Shown: positions 23,501-34,786, counted from the first letter of the stretch. The stretch: 64,000 nt of DNA from Anthonomus grandis grandis (GCF_022605725.1 NC_065555.1:27824774-27888773), one strand, 5' to 3'. Numbers and translations: made by a program. The notes: a model not told the origin generated them from the letters alone.

Positions 23501-26500
23501 GCGAAATCTTTAGATTCAATGCACGAATCTAAAAACATAGAAAAAGATACATCAGACTTAAGTTTGCCCAATTTGGAAACTAAAGATAAATCACTTGAAC
23601 CAGAAATATCTTTAAAACGATTATCTGAGGAACGTAAATCAACAAGATCATTAAGATCCAGAAAATGTTCATCGAATAAGCACAATGAACCTAAAGTGCC
23701 TTCTGAACCAGAAGTACCATTGAGTACCCAAGAAGTTTTACCAGAAAACCTCGAATTAAAACGAGAATTCGATGAAACGTTTGATTCTAAACCGAAAATT
23801 GCTCCAGAAATTATTGAGAAAAATTCATACTCTGATGTAAGGGTGAAAGCAGAAAGCGATGATATACAGCCAGAGATTAAAAAAGACTTGGATGGTACTG
23901 AGGCAGTATCTCAAAATGTGTCTCCTATGGGGCTTATTGGAAGGGTCGAAGATATTCCTTTACCACCAGAACCTGCACATAAAGCAAACCAATCTGAAAA
24001 ATCCGCTAAACCAGCCTTGAAAATTAAATTTGAAGAAATCGCTTCAGAGTTTCATTCAACCATCTCAGAAAACAATATAAAATCCAATAAAGAACAAATC
24101 ATATGTCAGCAAGAGACCGGCAAAGCACCAGAAGAAGAAGAGTCGAAAAGACCCAAGAGGCGAAAGTCTAGAAATATTCCTCAAGCGTCAGAAGTTATAC
24201 GGTTTCCTGACGTAGCAGCAATACAGCTTCCACCTCTTGAAGATATACCTTTACCATCTGAAGAACCCAAAACTGTATCGAAACCTCGCAGATCCAGACG
24301 TAATATTATCGTAGAAGAAGAAGAAGTTAAATCAGAAGCTGCTAAACCTGATTCAGAGAGTTTACACGAAAAAGTTGTAACGCTTGACCCTTCCGAAAGT
24401 ATTCAATCAGAGAATAAGGTTGAAGATGACTCACTACAGCTGCCTACTAAATTAGAAAGTGTCGCTAGCGAATCTGAATTAGATTCTTTATCCCTAGCCG
24501 ATCGATTGAACTTAAAATTTAAAGACGATGTAGCTCAGCTTGAGAAGCCTTGTGAAACACAAGATTCCATGCCAACTCCAGAAAATCAAAGTGAAGCAAA
24601 AAAGGGTGGCAAATCGTCTTTAGTAAAAAAGCGTCACGGAAGAAGCCGCTGGGAACCGAAGGTAGAAAGTGATGTTCCAGAAGTAGTACAAGATTTTACG
24701 GAATCCAGTAACAGTGAAATCATTTCTACCAGTAAAGAAATCAGAACAGAAATTGTTCAAAAAGATCCTGAAGATCAAGTAATCCAAGCCAAAAGCTCGT
24801 TATGTTTTGAAGAAGAGCTGCCAATTAGCAAAAGGCCTAGAAAAGAAGAACTTTTAGAGTCAGAGCCATCTGCCTTAGAGGTCAGTACACTGAAAGATGA
24901 TCCAATAGCATCTGTTTGTGTAGATGAAAAGCCTTTGGAGCCTGAAAGGTCAAATATGCCAACAGCTGAAGTGGAAAAACTCATAACTGGTGTGATAAGT
25001 GACAAAATTTACGGCAGCAAGTCAAAAGGAACCGCGTTAAGTCCAGCAAGAAAGACACGATCGGCTAAACCAAGAAGCAGGTGGGACATGGTGCCCGAAG
25101 TCGAAACTTCTAAAGGGTTTGAAGAAAACACCGAGTCAGTAAAAGAAATTAAAACCCTTGACTCCGATATTAAATTATCAACGTCTCAAGCACAAACTGC
25201 TAAAGATATCGGCATAGCATCTACAGCTGAAAAAGTTTTAAGCGTTGATGCGTGTCTAGATGCTGAAAAAGTTCAACAAATTGAAAGTACTACTGACTTA
25301 TCGGTATCTCAAGCACAGCCTGGTGATGTTGATGTAACTCCTACAGTTGATAAAAGTGAAAATGTTTCAAGGGCTGAGGAAACTCTAGAAACCGAACCAG
25401 CTGCAAGCGAATCATCTGGTCAAATTAAGAGTTCAACCGTCGAAGAAACTTCAAAGTCCGATCAGTTTGAGTCTAAGGATCAACCGTCAGTTTCAAATGA
25501 AGACCAAGCGTTTTCTTCGGAAGTTAACCAGAAACCGGTTAAAGAAGACATGATTATGGCCGGTTGGGGTTCGGAGGGCAGCTTGGAATACAGCAGCTCA
25601 GATGCCTTAACCAACCTAAAAAACAAAACGTCGAGAGACATCATTTTGGAGGATTGGGCCTCAGAAAGTACCGACGAGTCGTTTGACTTACGTGGAACGA
25701 AATCTTTTGACATGGAAGCTGATACGATGTTCGTCGATCAGTCTTTCGGACCGGAAATGGAAGAATTAGTTGAATCTGAACAAACCTCGTCAGATGTTCA
25801 GTCGAATTCAACGGACTTACAACTGGGAACATTCGGGTTTTCCGAAAGTTCTGACTTAAATAAGGAAACCTCGATGATATCTGCTCCCATTTTGGCTGAA
25901 AATTTAATGCCTAATATTTCTCTTTCCGAAATACCTCTGCCAGAGGAATGCGTTAAACCTGTGAACGAAACTGCAAATATAAAAAGTCCAGGTCTGGAAA
26001 ATAAACCAGAGTCAACGTTTTCAAGTATTGAATCGATAGGAATAGAAAATAATTTAGCCATTCAACCACCAATTAGGGAGGAAGTGGTCGAGACTTCAGA
26101 TGTGCTTGAAAAACATCAAAGTGACTCACAAACTCAACTTGAAGAAGAAAATAAAATAGCAACACATGCAGAAGAATTTGAGATGGCCACCACCCAAGAG
26201 ATTTCAATTGTGGAAACTTCTGTTTTAGACGAAGTTGCCATTAAATCTCTGGGTAGTTCTTTGGAAAACGCTGGTTATAAGCTTCCAAACCAGTTTCCGG
26301 TTCAGACAGAGGTCAGGGAAGCTTTAGAACCGCTGGAGAAACATGAATCTAATGAGGAAAGTAATCAGGTGGTTCAAAAAGAGTTGAATTCTGAAAAAGA
26401 AAATGCCACATCATCAGAATTAGAAGTTCCACTGGACCCAGTACAGTCTGAAGAAACAGACGTAGAGAAACATGAGACAAACATATCAAAAAGTTTCGAG

Positions 26501-28921
26501 GAAATGAATAGTTCTGAGGACATCCAAGTGAGCGCATTGGAATCGAAATGTTTACTTGAAGATTTGTCAGAAGAGGGAAAAACAATGGAATTAGAGGTCG
26601 CTGAAGTAAAAAATCCCCAAGAAGCGTTAGAAAACGCCTCCAATACTATTGAAGAAACTGTAACTCCGGATATTACGCCTGAAGTTGCTAATATTACTTC
26701 AGAAGCAGATGCTGAATCAGAAGATCTTTCAAGCCAAGTTAACCATGAGGTTGCTTCGGAATCTTCCGAAACCATTACTTCTGAGGAGAGACATATCCAT
26801 TCTGAGAGTGAAGCTTTCCTTAATCTATCGGAAGTTGACGTAGTTTCAAGAGACAATATTGGACAAGAAGTCGCAGAGCCAGCTCAAGAAAAGCATTCCT
26901 TTGTTGAAAAGGAATCTGAGGAGACTGAGAAACCCGGAAAATGCAGTGTTTCTGAACAAAGTAACGCTGAAAGTCAAGAATCTGTTGAGGAAACACACAA
27001 GACACTTGTTCTAAGTGAAAAACCATTGGAACCTTTTGACTTTGTTGAGGAATCTAACGATGACACATTATTGTTAAGAAAAGGTCCTACCTCTGACCAG
27101 ACTAAACTTTCTAAATCAAATACCATCGCAGATTTATCGCCTGAAAGTTCGGATGACGTGGTTGATACGCCAAAAGAAAGCGGCAATTTCCAGCAAGATA
27201 TCGCCGGAAATATGTCCCAACTTGACGATACTAAAACTTCTGCCTTACCTCCCAAAAAGAATAAGTGGCCAAGGCGCCCTAGCTATAGTGTTAAAGAAGC
27301 AGAGGATGATGCTTTAAAGAAAACTTTAGTTGACGAAAACGTGACAAAAACTGAAGAAAAGACTGATGCTGAGCTTATTCTGCCTTTAAAGAAATCAAAA
27401 AGGGCCAGCGAATTGGTGGCATTCTCAACGGAAACGTTTGAAAAGAAAACTTTGATAGACTTTCCATCTTTCGACGAGTCGTTTATGTCCACCAGCTTGA
27501 GAGATAACATCGAGGGTATCATAAAAGAAATTGATACAAGCGTTGCTAGTATACAATCAGACTCTTTAGAGGCGAGTAACTCAAGCCTCAGTGGAAAACC
27601 GTCGGAAAACTATTTGGAAGAACCAAAGATGAGTGCAATAAGTAGTGTACCTCCAAAGAAGAAGAAAATCGCGTTACCCCAAGAGGACACTGTTAAGGTT
27701 ACGGAAAATACTGTTGTCACAGCTGAGACAGTTAAGGTTGATATACCACAGCCTCCGAAGAAAAAAATGCAAAAACTATTTGAAGCGATTCAGGAGAAAA
27801 GTGAAAAATGTGACATACCACTGATGTCTCCACTCGCGAAAAAGAAAAGTTTTCAGTTTCAACACGAGGATCTTGACGAACGGTTACAAAGTGAATCTAA
27901 TGAAAATGATAATGACTGTGACAGCCAAATTGACCTTTTAGGGCGCAAGCGTCTTTTTGAGGAAAAAGGGGCTTTAGAAGACAATGTGCAAGCTAAGAAA
28001 GGGAAGCTTGAAAATACATCTTCAGAAGAAAAGAGTGTATTAAGTATTGAGAAAACTACTGAGCCTCAAACAGATATTAGGGAAGTTACCCAAGATAGTA
28101 AAGAACAAGATTCATTATCTCCTGTTCCTAACAAAAAGTTGCCAGCAAACATCGCTAGTTACTGGGATTACGATAAGAAAAGCGAAAAGACTAGCTTAGA
28201 TGTTACTCAAGAATCTAGTGAGCAAATGCTGGTTCAACCAACTGAACAGTTTAAAAACATTAAAAAGGCTACCAATTTTAAAAAACTCGCTTTAAGCCAT
28301 CAAGTGCGTACTTCAAATAAGCCCACTACTCCAGATCAAACTCCTTCTGAGGATAATAAAATTACTACTTTACCTCACGTTATCCCCGGTATAATTCCTA
28401 ATGAACCCGAGCTAGTCTCAATTTCTGTTGCTCCAACGGTTATGTCGGAACAAGACTTGGCCGACGCTCAAGTAGAAATAACAACCGACAAAGTTATCAG
28501 CGCAAAATCGACTTTAGTTCCCGCAATTCAGCAAATTATTAAACGGGACAGTCCCGCCGGATCTCCGAAGTCCGAGACTCGCGGTACCGAATTTACCACG
28601 AAAGCGATGCTGAAAGAGTTCGATAACAAATCGCTAAAGTCGCAGCCGAACACCTATTTTTACAAATCCGAATTGTTGGACATCTTGGAAGGGAATTCGA
28701 ACTCGTCTACCAATTCTACGGCCTCTAGTGGTTCGGAACAAAAGTTTAAAACCTCGTTTGATAACTACGACAAGAACAAAGGGACCGTGCAAGGAATTAT
28801 AGATTTCGAGGAGGAAATACCATCTCAGATTGTTGTGTCGAGTAAAGCGACTGCAGCAAGTGTCCTGCTGGATTCACCTAAATTGTTGGAACGACTTTCT
28901 ATGCCCAGCGATCAGGCGAAG
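20570..28921 (+). CDS. Giant 8.35-kb exon of the host gene: acidic disordered protein
   Basis: Acceptor TTTGCAG before 20570, donor GTAAGT at 28922, phase 0 at both ends, 2,784 codons without a stop. The protein is very rich in Ser, Glu, Lys, Asp and Val and looks intrinsically disordered, with no membrane or signal segment. Basic clusters such as KSRRSRRF, PRRSRRN and KSSRKSSS recur every 50-100 residues in the first half. Three Arg-Trp motifs stand out: KLRTRWGPK (21845-21865), GRSRWEPK (24638-24661) and PRSRWDMVPE (25071-25100). Short internal repeats include DIPLP-like motifs (about 23950, 24240, 25925) and a pair of DIIxxWxSE units near 25550 and 25636. The C-terminal part has PPKKK clusters (27245, 27650, 27755) and ANIASYWDYDKK (28150). 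Probably nuclear; I do not recognise the family. Confidence 0.9.
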
Positions 28922-29021
28922 GTAAGTTTATCGTTTCATTGTTATTATTAGGTTTGTTCTAGCAGGAAATTTGGGATGGTTTAAAACTAGTTTGATGTAT
29001 ATCGAAGTTGCGTATGAGCAG

Positions 29022-29070
29022 GCTGAAACCGCGTTGCAAACGGTTTCGGACTTATACCGACGCGTTCAAG
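29022..29070 (+). CDS. Candidate small host exon with a GC splice donor
   Basis: After a 100-bp intron from the giant exon, GAGCAG precedes a stretch reading AETALQTVSDLYRRVQ in phase 0. The first GT donor (29081) would leave phase 2 and put a stop in the next candidate exon (33657). A GC donor (CAAG|GCAAAA at 29071) leaves phase 1, which fits exactly. The last 13 bases of the exon lie in the terminal inverted repeat of transposon element D. Skipping both this and the 33657 exon also keeps the frame, so it may be a cassette. The call rests on phase and coding appearance only. Confidence 0.45.
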
Positions 29071-30010
29071 GCAAAACGACGTAAGCACCATTTTGAAAAT
29101 TTCGAGTTATTTACGAAATATATGTTTTAAGGCATTATTTAAAAAAAAATAGTAAAAATGAGACATACATCAATTAACCATACTAAAAGCTACCAAGTTT
29201 TACCCAAGCATTTTTTGTCAAAATTTAGCAATAAAAAGTGGTAAAAAAGAGTATAAATGGTGAATAAGTCATTTGTCGTTTATCACGTCGCTTATGACTA
29301 CACATTATTTTAAAACATGGCGCTTATAACAACTTACGCCATTTCTATACAAAGTGGTTCTTCTTATTTTGGTGACGCTTAGGCCAATAAAATTAAATAA
29401 AAGTAATTAACTTGTGTTACTGTTTTATTACCAAAAAAAATATATGTTTCTCTCAAAAATAAATAAAAACAAAGATATTTTTATTTTTTACCAAATAATG
29501 AAATGAAAATATTTTTTCTAAATTCTTAAACATAACATTTTATATTGCCCTAAAGACTAAAGGACTAGAAATTTATTAACTAATTCACAAAATAATAAAG
29601 ACACAGCATTACCGATAATAAACAACATAAAAAATAAAATAAACAAGAAACAAAAAATATTCTCTAGAAAATTGTAGAATAAAATATGAGCTATTTTCTA
29701 CTTAAAGTTTATTAACTATTACAACTCAATGTCTGTTTCGTTAAGAACATCCGCAACAGCTGTACTATGCTTCAGTAAAAGATATTCCCTATGATACCTT
29801 GGTGGAATTGTATTGTCATAGTTTTAAGGTCATATTTCTTTTTAGTTATGGATAAAGGGGCAAAATAAGCATTTTGTAGTTGTTCAGTATCCTTATTTTT
29901 TATGCTTTCTAAAACACACTCTTGGTCAATATCATCATATTTATAGCAAATAAAGAGGAGGAGAAAGTAAACTCAAAGTCCAAGTCTCATAAATCAAGCG
30001 TCTATTTAAA

Positions 30011-30047
30011 GGTTACGCGTTTCGCCGCATTAGGGCATCATCAGACC
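30011..30047 (-). ncRNA. Hammerhead-ribozyme-like motif, left arm of locus 1
   Basis: The inverse copy of the motif at 30761-30797 with the same core and stem II bases. It is read on the minus strand. Confidence 0.5.
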
Positions 30048-30283
30048 TAAGTGAAATTAACAAAATTAAATAGTACGGAACAGAACGCTAATTAACAGAA
30101 AAGACATACCTAAATACATACATACATACATACATACATATCTAAATACAAAAAACTGCACACTGACTCACACTAACATAAAAATAAAATAAGTTGAATA
30201 AGATTTGATAAGAATGAAAACAAATACAATTATAAAAGGAAAAAATACAAAAAAAAAAGATTTTTCAAAAAACATAGGGATTG

Positions 30284-30348
30284 AACCATTGACCATTGGA
30301 TCTGAAGTCCGAAGCATATACCTTGTCGCCAAACCGGGGCAATGATGT
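30284..30348 (-). ncRNA. Degenerate tRNA-like sequence inside the Penelope-like element
   Basis: On the minus strand the sequence has an A-box-like TGGCGACAAGG, a 7-base loop CTTCAGA closed by GGA/TCC that would hold anticodon TCA, and a B-box-like GGTTCAATCCC, followed by a T run. The acceptor stem does not pair and the T stem is weak, so it is a tRNA-derived relic or internal polymerase III promoter rather than a working tRNA. Confidence 0.4.
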
Positions 30349-30760
30349 AGCATGCGAGTAATTACGTTATATGACACAAGATTAAACATTTTTATTGGAG
30401 ATTATTGAAAATGAGATTAGGTTCGAAATTGAAGATATCATTGACACAATTTAATATTGGGCTTCTCTTAGCTCTTGTAATCTCCAGCTTTTCGAGGAGA
30501 TCTAGTTTTTTACCCTTTCCACACTCATGTAATATAGTTACATCATCCGACACCGAAAAGTTATGACCAGTCGATAAAAGGTGATTTGCAAAGGCTGACT
30601 TTGTTTCTTTAATATCGGTGTCTTTACAATTGTTGAAAAGACTTATATGTTCTTTCACCCTGGTGAAAATTCTTCTACCAGACTGACCAACATACACAGC
30701 GGAACACTCACCACAATTCAAAGAAGTTCCGTATTATTTAATTTTGTAAATTTTACTTAG

Positions 30761-30797
30761 GTCTGATGATGCCCTAATGCGGCGAAACGCGTAACCT
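30761..30797 (+). ncRNA. Hammerhead-ribozyme-like motif, right arm of locus 1
   Basis: The core CTGATGA is followed by a short GCC/GGC stem, GAAAC and the palindrome ACGCGT before A. This matches the order of the hammerhead core (CUGANGA, stem II, GAA, stem III, UH) with a very short stem III, as reported for Penelope-like elements. Stem II is weak here. Confidence 0.5.
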
Positions 30798-33656
30798 TTA
30801 AATAGACGCTTGATTTATGAGACTTGGACTTTGAGTTTACTTTCTCCTCCCCTTTGTTCATATACTTAAGTCTCTTTGAGAATAATGGATGATTATTTTG
30901 AAGTATTTATAGCGGTAAAAAATGTAGAGCTGTCTTTAAAAAATTTTGCTGTTTTTACATCCGTTATTTTAAGGGTTGCCTTTCCTTTGTCGCCGTTAAT
31001 GATAAGTCGGAATTTGGTTTTAAGTTTTCTCATAATATGTTCTTTAAAATCGTAAAAGTCGCTATAAGAGAGAACATTTACATCATAGGGTTTGGGTTTT
31101 GTTCTTGCATTACGCAAGATCGTTGGCCATTCTGATGGAGCCATGATGGCCTTACGTTTTATTGACTTTTTAATTACTGCGTACATGGAATCAACAGGCA
31201 TGTAAGTGTGTCCTGTTACTAAAGAGGTTATCGAAATTTCTTTAATATTTTTGGATTTTTGAAGAAAATAGTGTAGTATAAAAAGTAGAGCTGCATTTTT
31301 ATTTTGTCTTCCACAGTTGTCACAAAAGAATTCGATAGATGTAATTGACTTATTTGCATTGTCAATATTTTGTAAGTAACTTAGTAAGTTACTGCAAATT
31401 TCATTACATCCACGTTTTCCGTCCTTTTCTTGTCATAAAAAACAAATCCCATTTTTGCTATACGTTTCATATATAGTAAAATTAAATACCGCATATTTTC
31501 TGTAGAAACCTGTTAAAACCGTCGCCAAAACTTTCTGTAAGTCAAAACTTGCAATAATTTTGTTTGGATTCGTTTCAGCTTCTTTTTGTTTTGCTAAGAA
31601 TATTTTTTTTGCCAATTCTTTTTCAGTTAGATGGAACTCATACTGCTCCTTTATTGAATCAGTTTTTCCTATTGCGTTTTGATAAAATTGATACTTACCA
31701 CACTTGTCTTTTCAAGGAACATGAATTCCAATATTCTTTTTTTTTAATTTTTGAAAGAATACAGATTTTTTGAGCACAGGAACTGGATGACTTTGTACTC
31801 ATTGTGCATACATTTTGTATAAATTATTAACATTTAATACATTTTGTATAAATATGTTTTGTTTTTTAGAAAATGTTCTCCTCTTCGATCTAGCCCGTTA
31901 GGAAAAATCTCTCTCACTTTATTTTCTGTGACAGTTCTTAACATTCTTTGCGATATGTCAAGGGTTGCACATAAAAATTGTTGACAAATTCGTGCTTTTT
32001 TGTTATTCTTAAGTAAGAAATATTTGTGAGTAACAAGGCGTTTAAAATTCATATTGGAAGTTCTGCGACACTTTACTTGTATTGTATGGACACACTCACT
32101 TAGAAACATTTTTTGTTTCTCGTTATCTTTGAGATTATAAAAATTGGTAAAAATCTGCTTTCTTTCATTTTCTGCAAACTTATTACACATATTATTATAC
32201 CTCTTCGCACTACACGGATTTTCCTTAATTTTTTTTCATTCCGCTATACCTTCTTCTTTGATTTTCTTTTTTAAGACCAGAACTTGAATCATTACTTTCC
32301 TTGCTAGTAGACGGGATACAGATGATGACGTCAAACGTGTCGCTATAGTTTTCGTTGTCAGTTTCTTGTATATGGTTTTGATTGTTCTTTTTTAACTCAA
32401 AAAAATTCTGGTTTTCTAAGCTTGGTATTTCATCAAACTGATTGTCTGATGTGACGATGTCAATAATCTGCCTACCCGGTGAAGTATTTAAGGAATTGTC
32501 GCCAACAAAAATGTCTTGAGAAAACGGTAATGACTCTTGCAACTCCAGTATTGCATTTTCTTTGTCGGCTTCTAACGGGTCCAATGGTGACAGCACATTA
32601 ACGTCCTTAAAAATAACGTCATGGTTAATTGCTTCAAGTAGTAAAGTATTTTGTGATGCTTCTTGCAAAGGAATAGCTGGAGAAACAATCATTTCGCTTA
32701 TTTCCTTTTGTTCGTTTAAAGACTGTTGTCCAATAACCATCATCAACATTCATTTAGCTCTAGACGACATTTTGTCACAAGCGCCAAATTTAAAAACGCT
32801 GAAAAAGAAGAAAAGCATAACTCTAATTTGTTTTTTATGTTAAAAATAAAATATATGGTACCTCCTATTACAAAAAGATAAAAAAATAACTGACATAAAG
32901 ATCTTATTTAAATAAAACATTAACAAAAAGTGCTTATGCAAATTTCAATACTAATAGACGTTTATGCCACACTGTTATTAAATAATTTTGTTTTGGCATA
33001 AGCAACACCATAAAAATGTGCGATTTAAATAAGAAATCTCACAAATTTGATAAAAATAATAGGAAAATCATAGAGTAAATATTTTCAAAAATAGCTAAAA
33101 TCACTTACCTGTTTTAATAAAGAACAGTTTCTATTAAAATTTCACTATAAACGAATAAGACGTCGCCCCTATGACGCCCAATGCATTACTGGCGCTTATG
33201 ACTGGAGTAAACACCCTGAATGAAATTCGTTCAAACAAAACTGGCGCTTGCGCAATTTTACGACACAATAAAAGGAAAATAAACCGTGGTATAGCCAAAT
33301 TCAAAGAATCTATTTAAAGAAGGCGCTTATGCCAATTGTATGCGCATATAAACTCAATTTTTTTTTAAAAGGCGCTTACGTCGTTTTGCCTTGAACACGT
33401 CGATATGTGCTAGAACATCTTTTTAAGACATGACGTTGACATTTCGGAACTCAAAACCGTTATGTAATATGTTTGTTGGTTAGTTTATGTGTTATTTATT
33501 TTGAACATCTAAATATTTTTCAATAAAAGTAGTTTTTTATTATAAGTGTAATAAATATTATTTTTTTAAATGAATACCATTGATGTTATTTATTGAGGTA
33601 ATTTTACTACTATGCTGTAGGAACTTTCTCTAAATAGCCAATATTCTTATTTGTAG

Positions 33657-33787
33657 GCGTCCAAAAATTTCTTATTTCACCATCAACAACAGTTTCTAAC
33701 CAAGAAAATACTCAAACACCAATTCCTATACAACAGTCCCAACAGTTTTCTTTTATAAACCCACAGCCAGGAAATTCGCGATCTTCA
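33657..33787 (+). CDS. Candidate host exon between the giant exon and 37788
   Basis: Acceptor TATTTGTAG before 33657 and possible donor TTCA|GTAAAT at 33788. Phase 1 in and phase 0 out, the latter matching 37788. It encodes VQKFLISPSTTVSNQENTQT, then PIPIQQSQQFSFINPQPG, a Ser/Gln/Pro-rich segment similar in style to the later exons. It requires the preceding exon to end in phase 1, which the candidate exon 29022-29070 does with a GC donor. The donor is not strong. Confidence 0.5.
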
Positions 33788-33809
33788 GTAAATAAAATAT
33801 CTTTATTAT

Positions 33810-34330
33810 ACAGGGTGTCCGGAAAAGGGAGGCCAATCCGCCGGCCACATATAGGGTGGACCAAAATAATGCGATTTTCGTTATGCTATTTTTTAATGGG
33901 GCACTCGGTATTCAATATACAGGGCGTCAAAATGAGAAAAATAAAATCGTTTTTTTATAAAGTCGAGTGTTTCATAAGATATTAAATTAAAATTTGGTGT
34001 GAGGGGGTTTTTTGGAACGAGAAATTGAAATCCGTTCACAGATTCGATATACCTTGCAGAGGGTCACCTGCGGTATATTGCATGTGTTAAAAATACCAAA
34101 ACTTTTTTCCACCCCTGTATAATAAAGTTCTTGAAAAAAATTCTAATTATCCAATCTTTTCTTGTATAAAAAGTATTCTTAGTAAATTCAGTCGTTTTGA
34201 GAATCCGTTTATTAGATATCTTAATTTTAAAATCTAGATACATTTTAACAAGTTAACAAAATAAACGTAAATTATTTTTTCTAAATTACTTATTATTATA
34301 AAACATAGAATAATTACCCTAAATTATTTG
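33810..34330. repeat. mariner-type terminal repeat fragments
   Basis: Begins TATACAGGGTGTCCGG and holds a second ATACAGGGCGTCAAAATG near 33920 plus CACCCCTGTATA near 34113. These are typical mariner end sequences. No transposase is intact here. Confidence 0.5.
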
Positions 34331-34580
34331 TTCTACGTGACCTCCATTCATTTGTATACATATACGAGCCCTATTTATTAAAGAAAATCTAAGGCTTTAA
34401 AAAATATTTGGTTTCAACCTGAAATGCTCTCCAGCTGCAATAATTCTTTCCCTTAAATGATCCTCGTTTAAAATCGGAACCATATACACAAAGTCTGTTA
34501 TACATTTCCAGACTGAAAAATGATGTCTGATGCTTTTTTGGATAGGTGCAAAACTCTTGTTTCAGAATAATATTTAGCAT
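34331..34580 (-). pseudogene. mariner-like transposase C-terminal relic
   Basis: The minus strand gives EDHLRERIIAAGEHFRLKPN, a stop, then RARICIQMNGGHVEQII and a stop, the normal mariner C-terminal motif (MNGGHVEQ). The rest of the gene is absent or too decayed. Confidence 0.6.
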
Positions 34581-34652
34581 AAGACTAAGGTTTCAAAACA
34601 AAGGTAAGGACACAAAGTCACGGTCTCATCAAATCCATATAATTTTTTAAAA

Positions 34653-34691
34653 GCTACACGTGTTTCGCTCCTATCGGAGAATTATCAGGCC
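34653..34691 (-). ncRNA. Hammerhead-ribozyme-like motif, left arm of locus 2
   Basis: The inverse of the right-arm motif but with TGATAAT in place of TGATGAT and one base change in stem II, so this copy has a damaged core. Confidence 0.45.
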
Positions 34692-34786
34692 TAGACCTAC
34701 ACAGATCACATTACAACTAACAACAAGGTTGTTAGTCACATTACAACAACAAGGTTGTTAGTTGTAATGTGATCTGTGTAGGTCTA

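Larger units (their letters stand above)
29957..30851 (-). mobile_element. Penelope-like retroelement with inverted flanking repeats (locus 1)
   Basis: About 100-bp inverted arms (29957-30058 and 30745-30851) enclose a minus-strand frame at 30721-30392. That frame reads CGECSAVYVGQSGRRIFTRV and ends in a family-like tail, the GIY-YIG endonuclease domain typical of the C terminus of Penelope-like proteins; the reverse transcriptase is lost. Each arm carries a hammerhead-ribozyme-like motif: GTCTGATGATGCC...GGCGAAACGCGT at 30761-30791, and its inverse at 30011-30047. Host sequence of element D continues on both sides. The unit is therefore a truncated copy with an inverted pseudo-LTR arrangement. 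Confidence 0.75.
29719..32772 (-). pseudogene. Transposase-like gene of element D, broken by a Penelope-like insertion
   Basis: ATG 32772 gives MSSRAK then a stop, matching the MSARSK start of the element E gene. An acidic segment follows (32749-32225: MLMMVIGQQSLNEQKEIS, EADKENAILELQESLPFSQD). Next come ENERKQIFTNFYNLKDNEKQ, NNKKARICQQFLCATLDISQ and GLDRRGEH (32190-31840), then a deletion, FDLQKVLATVLTGFYRKYAV (about 31540), EFFCDNCGRQNKN (about 31330), TSLVTGHTYMPVDSMYAVIK (about 31200) and the C-terminal region. The end CYKYDDIDQECVLESIKN, AYFAPLSITKKKYDL, IPPRYHREYLLL lies beyond the Penelope-like insertion, with the stop at 29719. Several frameshifts and stops are present. Function is unknown; transposase-like by context. 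Confidence 0.55.
29058..33402 (-). mobile_element. Large transposase-like element D with 32-bp TIRs and subterminal repeats
   Basis: 29058-29089 and 33371-33402 are inverted copies of a 32-bp sequence with two differences; the shared core is TTCAAGGCAAAACGACGTAA. Inside each end there are several copies of a GGCGCTTAYGMC-like motif (about 29284, 29320, 29332, 29370; 33160, 33192, 33240, 33319 and 33372). A minus-strand gene related to that of element E lies between, and a Penelope-like element has inserted in its 3' part. Flanks read ATAC and ATAT, perhaps a decayed 4-bp target duplication. Same family as element E, judged by protein order and architecture. Confidence 0.6.

Noticed and set aside
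20725..27522. Long open frames on the minus strand opposite the giant exon
   Set aside because: They are Ser/Leu-rich shadows of the Glu/Lys/Ser codons on the + strand and match no family.
29081..29086. GTAAGC as the donor of the 29022 exon
   Set aside because: It looks strong but leaves phase 2 and would bring a stop 14 codons into the 33657 exon; kept only as an alternative if that exon is not used.
30115..30140. Tandem short repeat that could suggest a CRISPR-like array
   Set aside because: It is a simple (ACAT)n microsatellite without spacers; CRISPR arrays are not expected in an insect genome.
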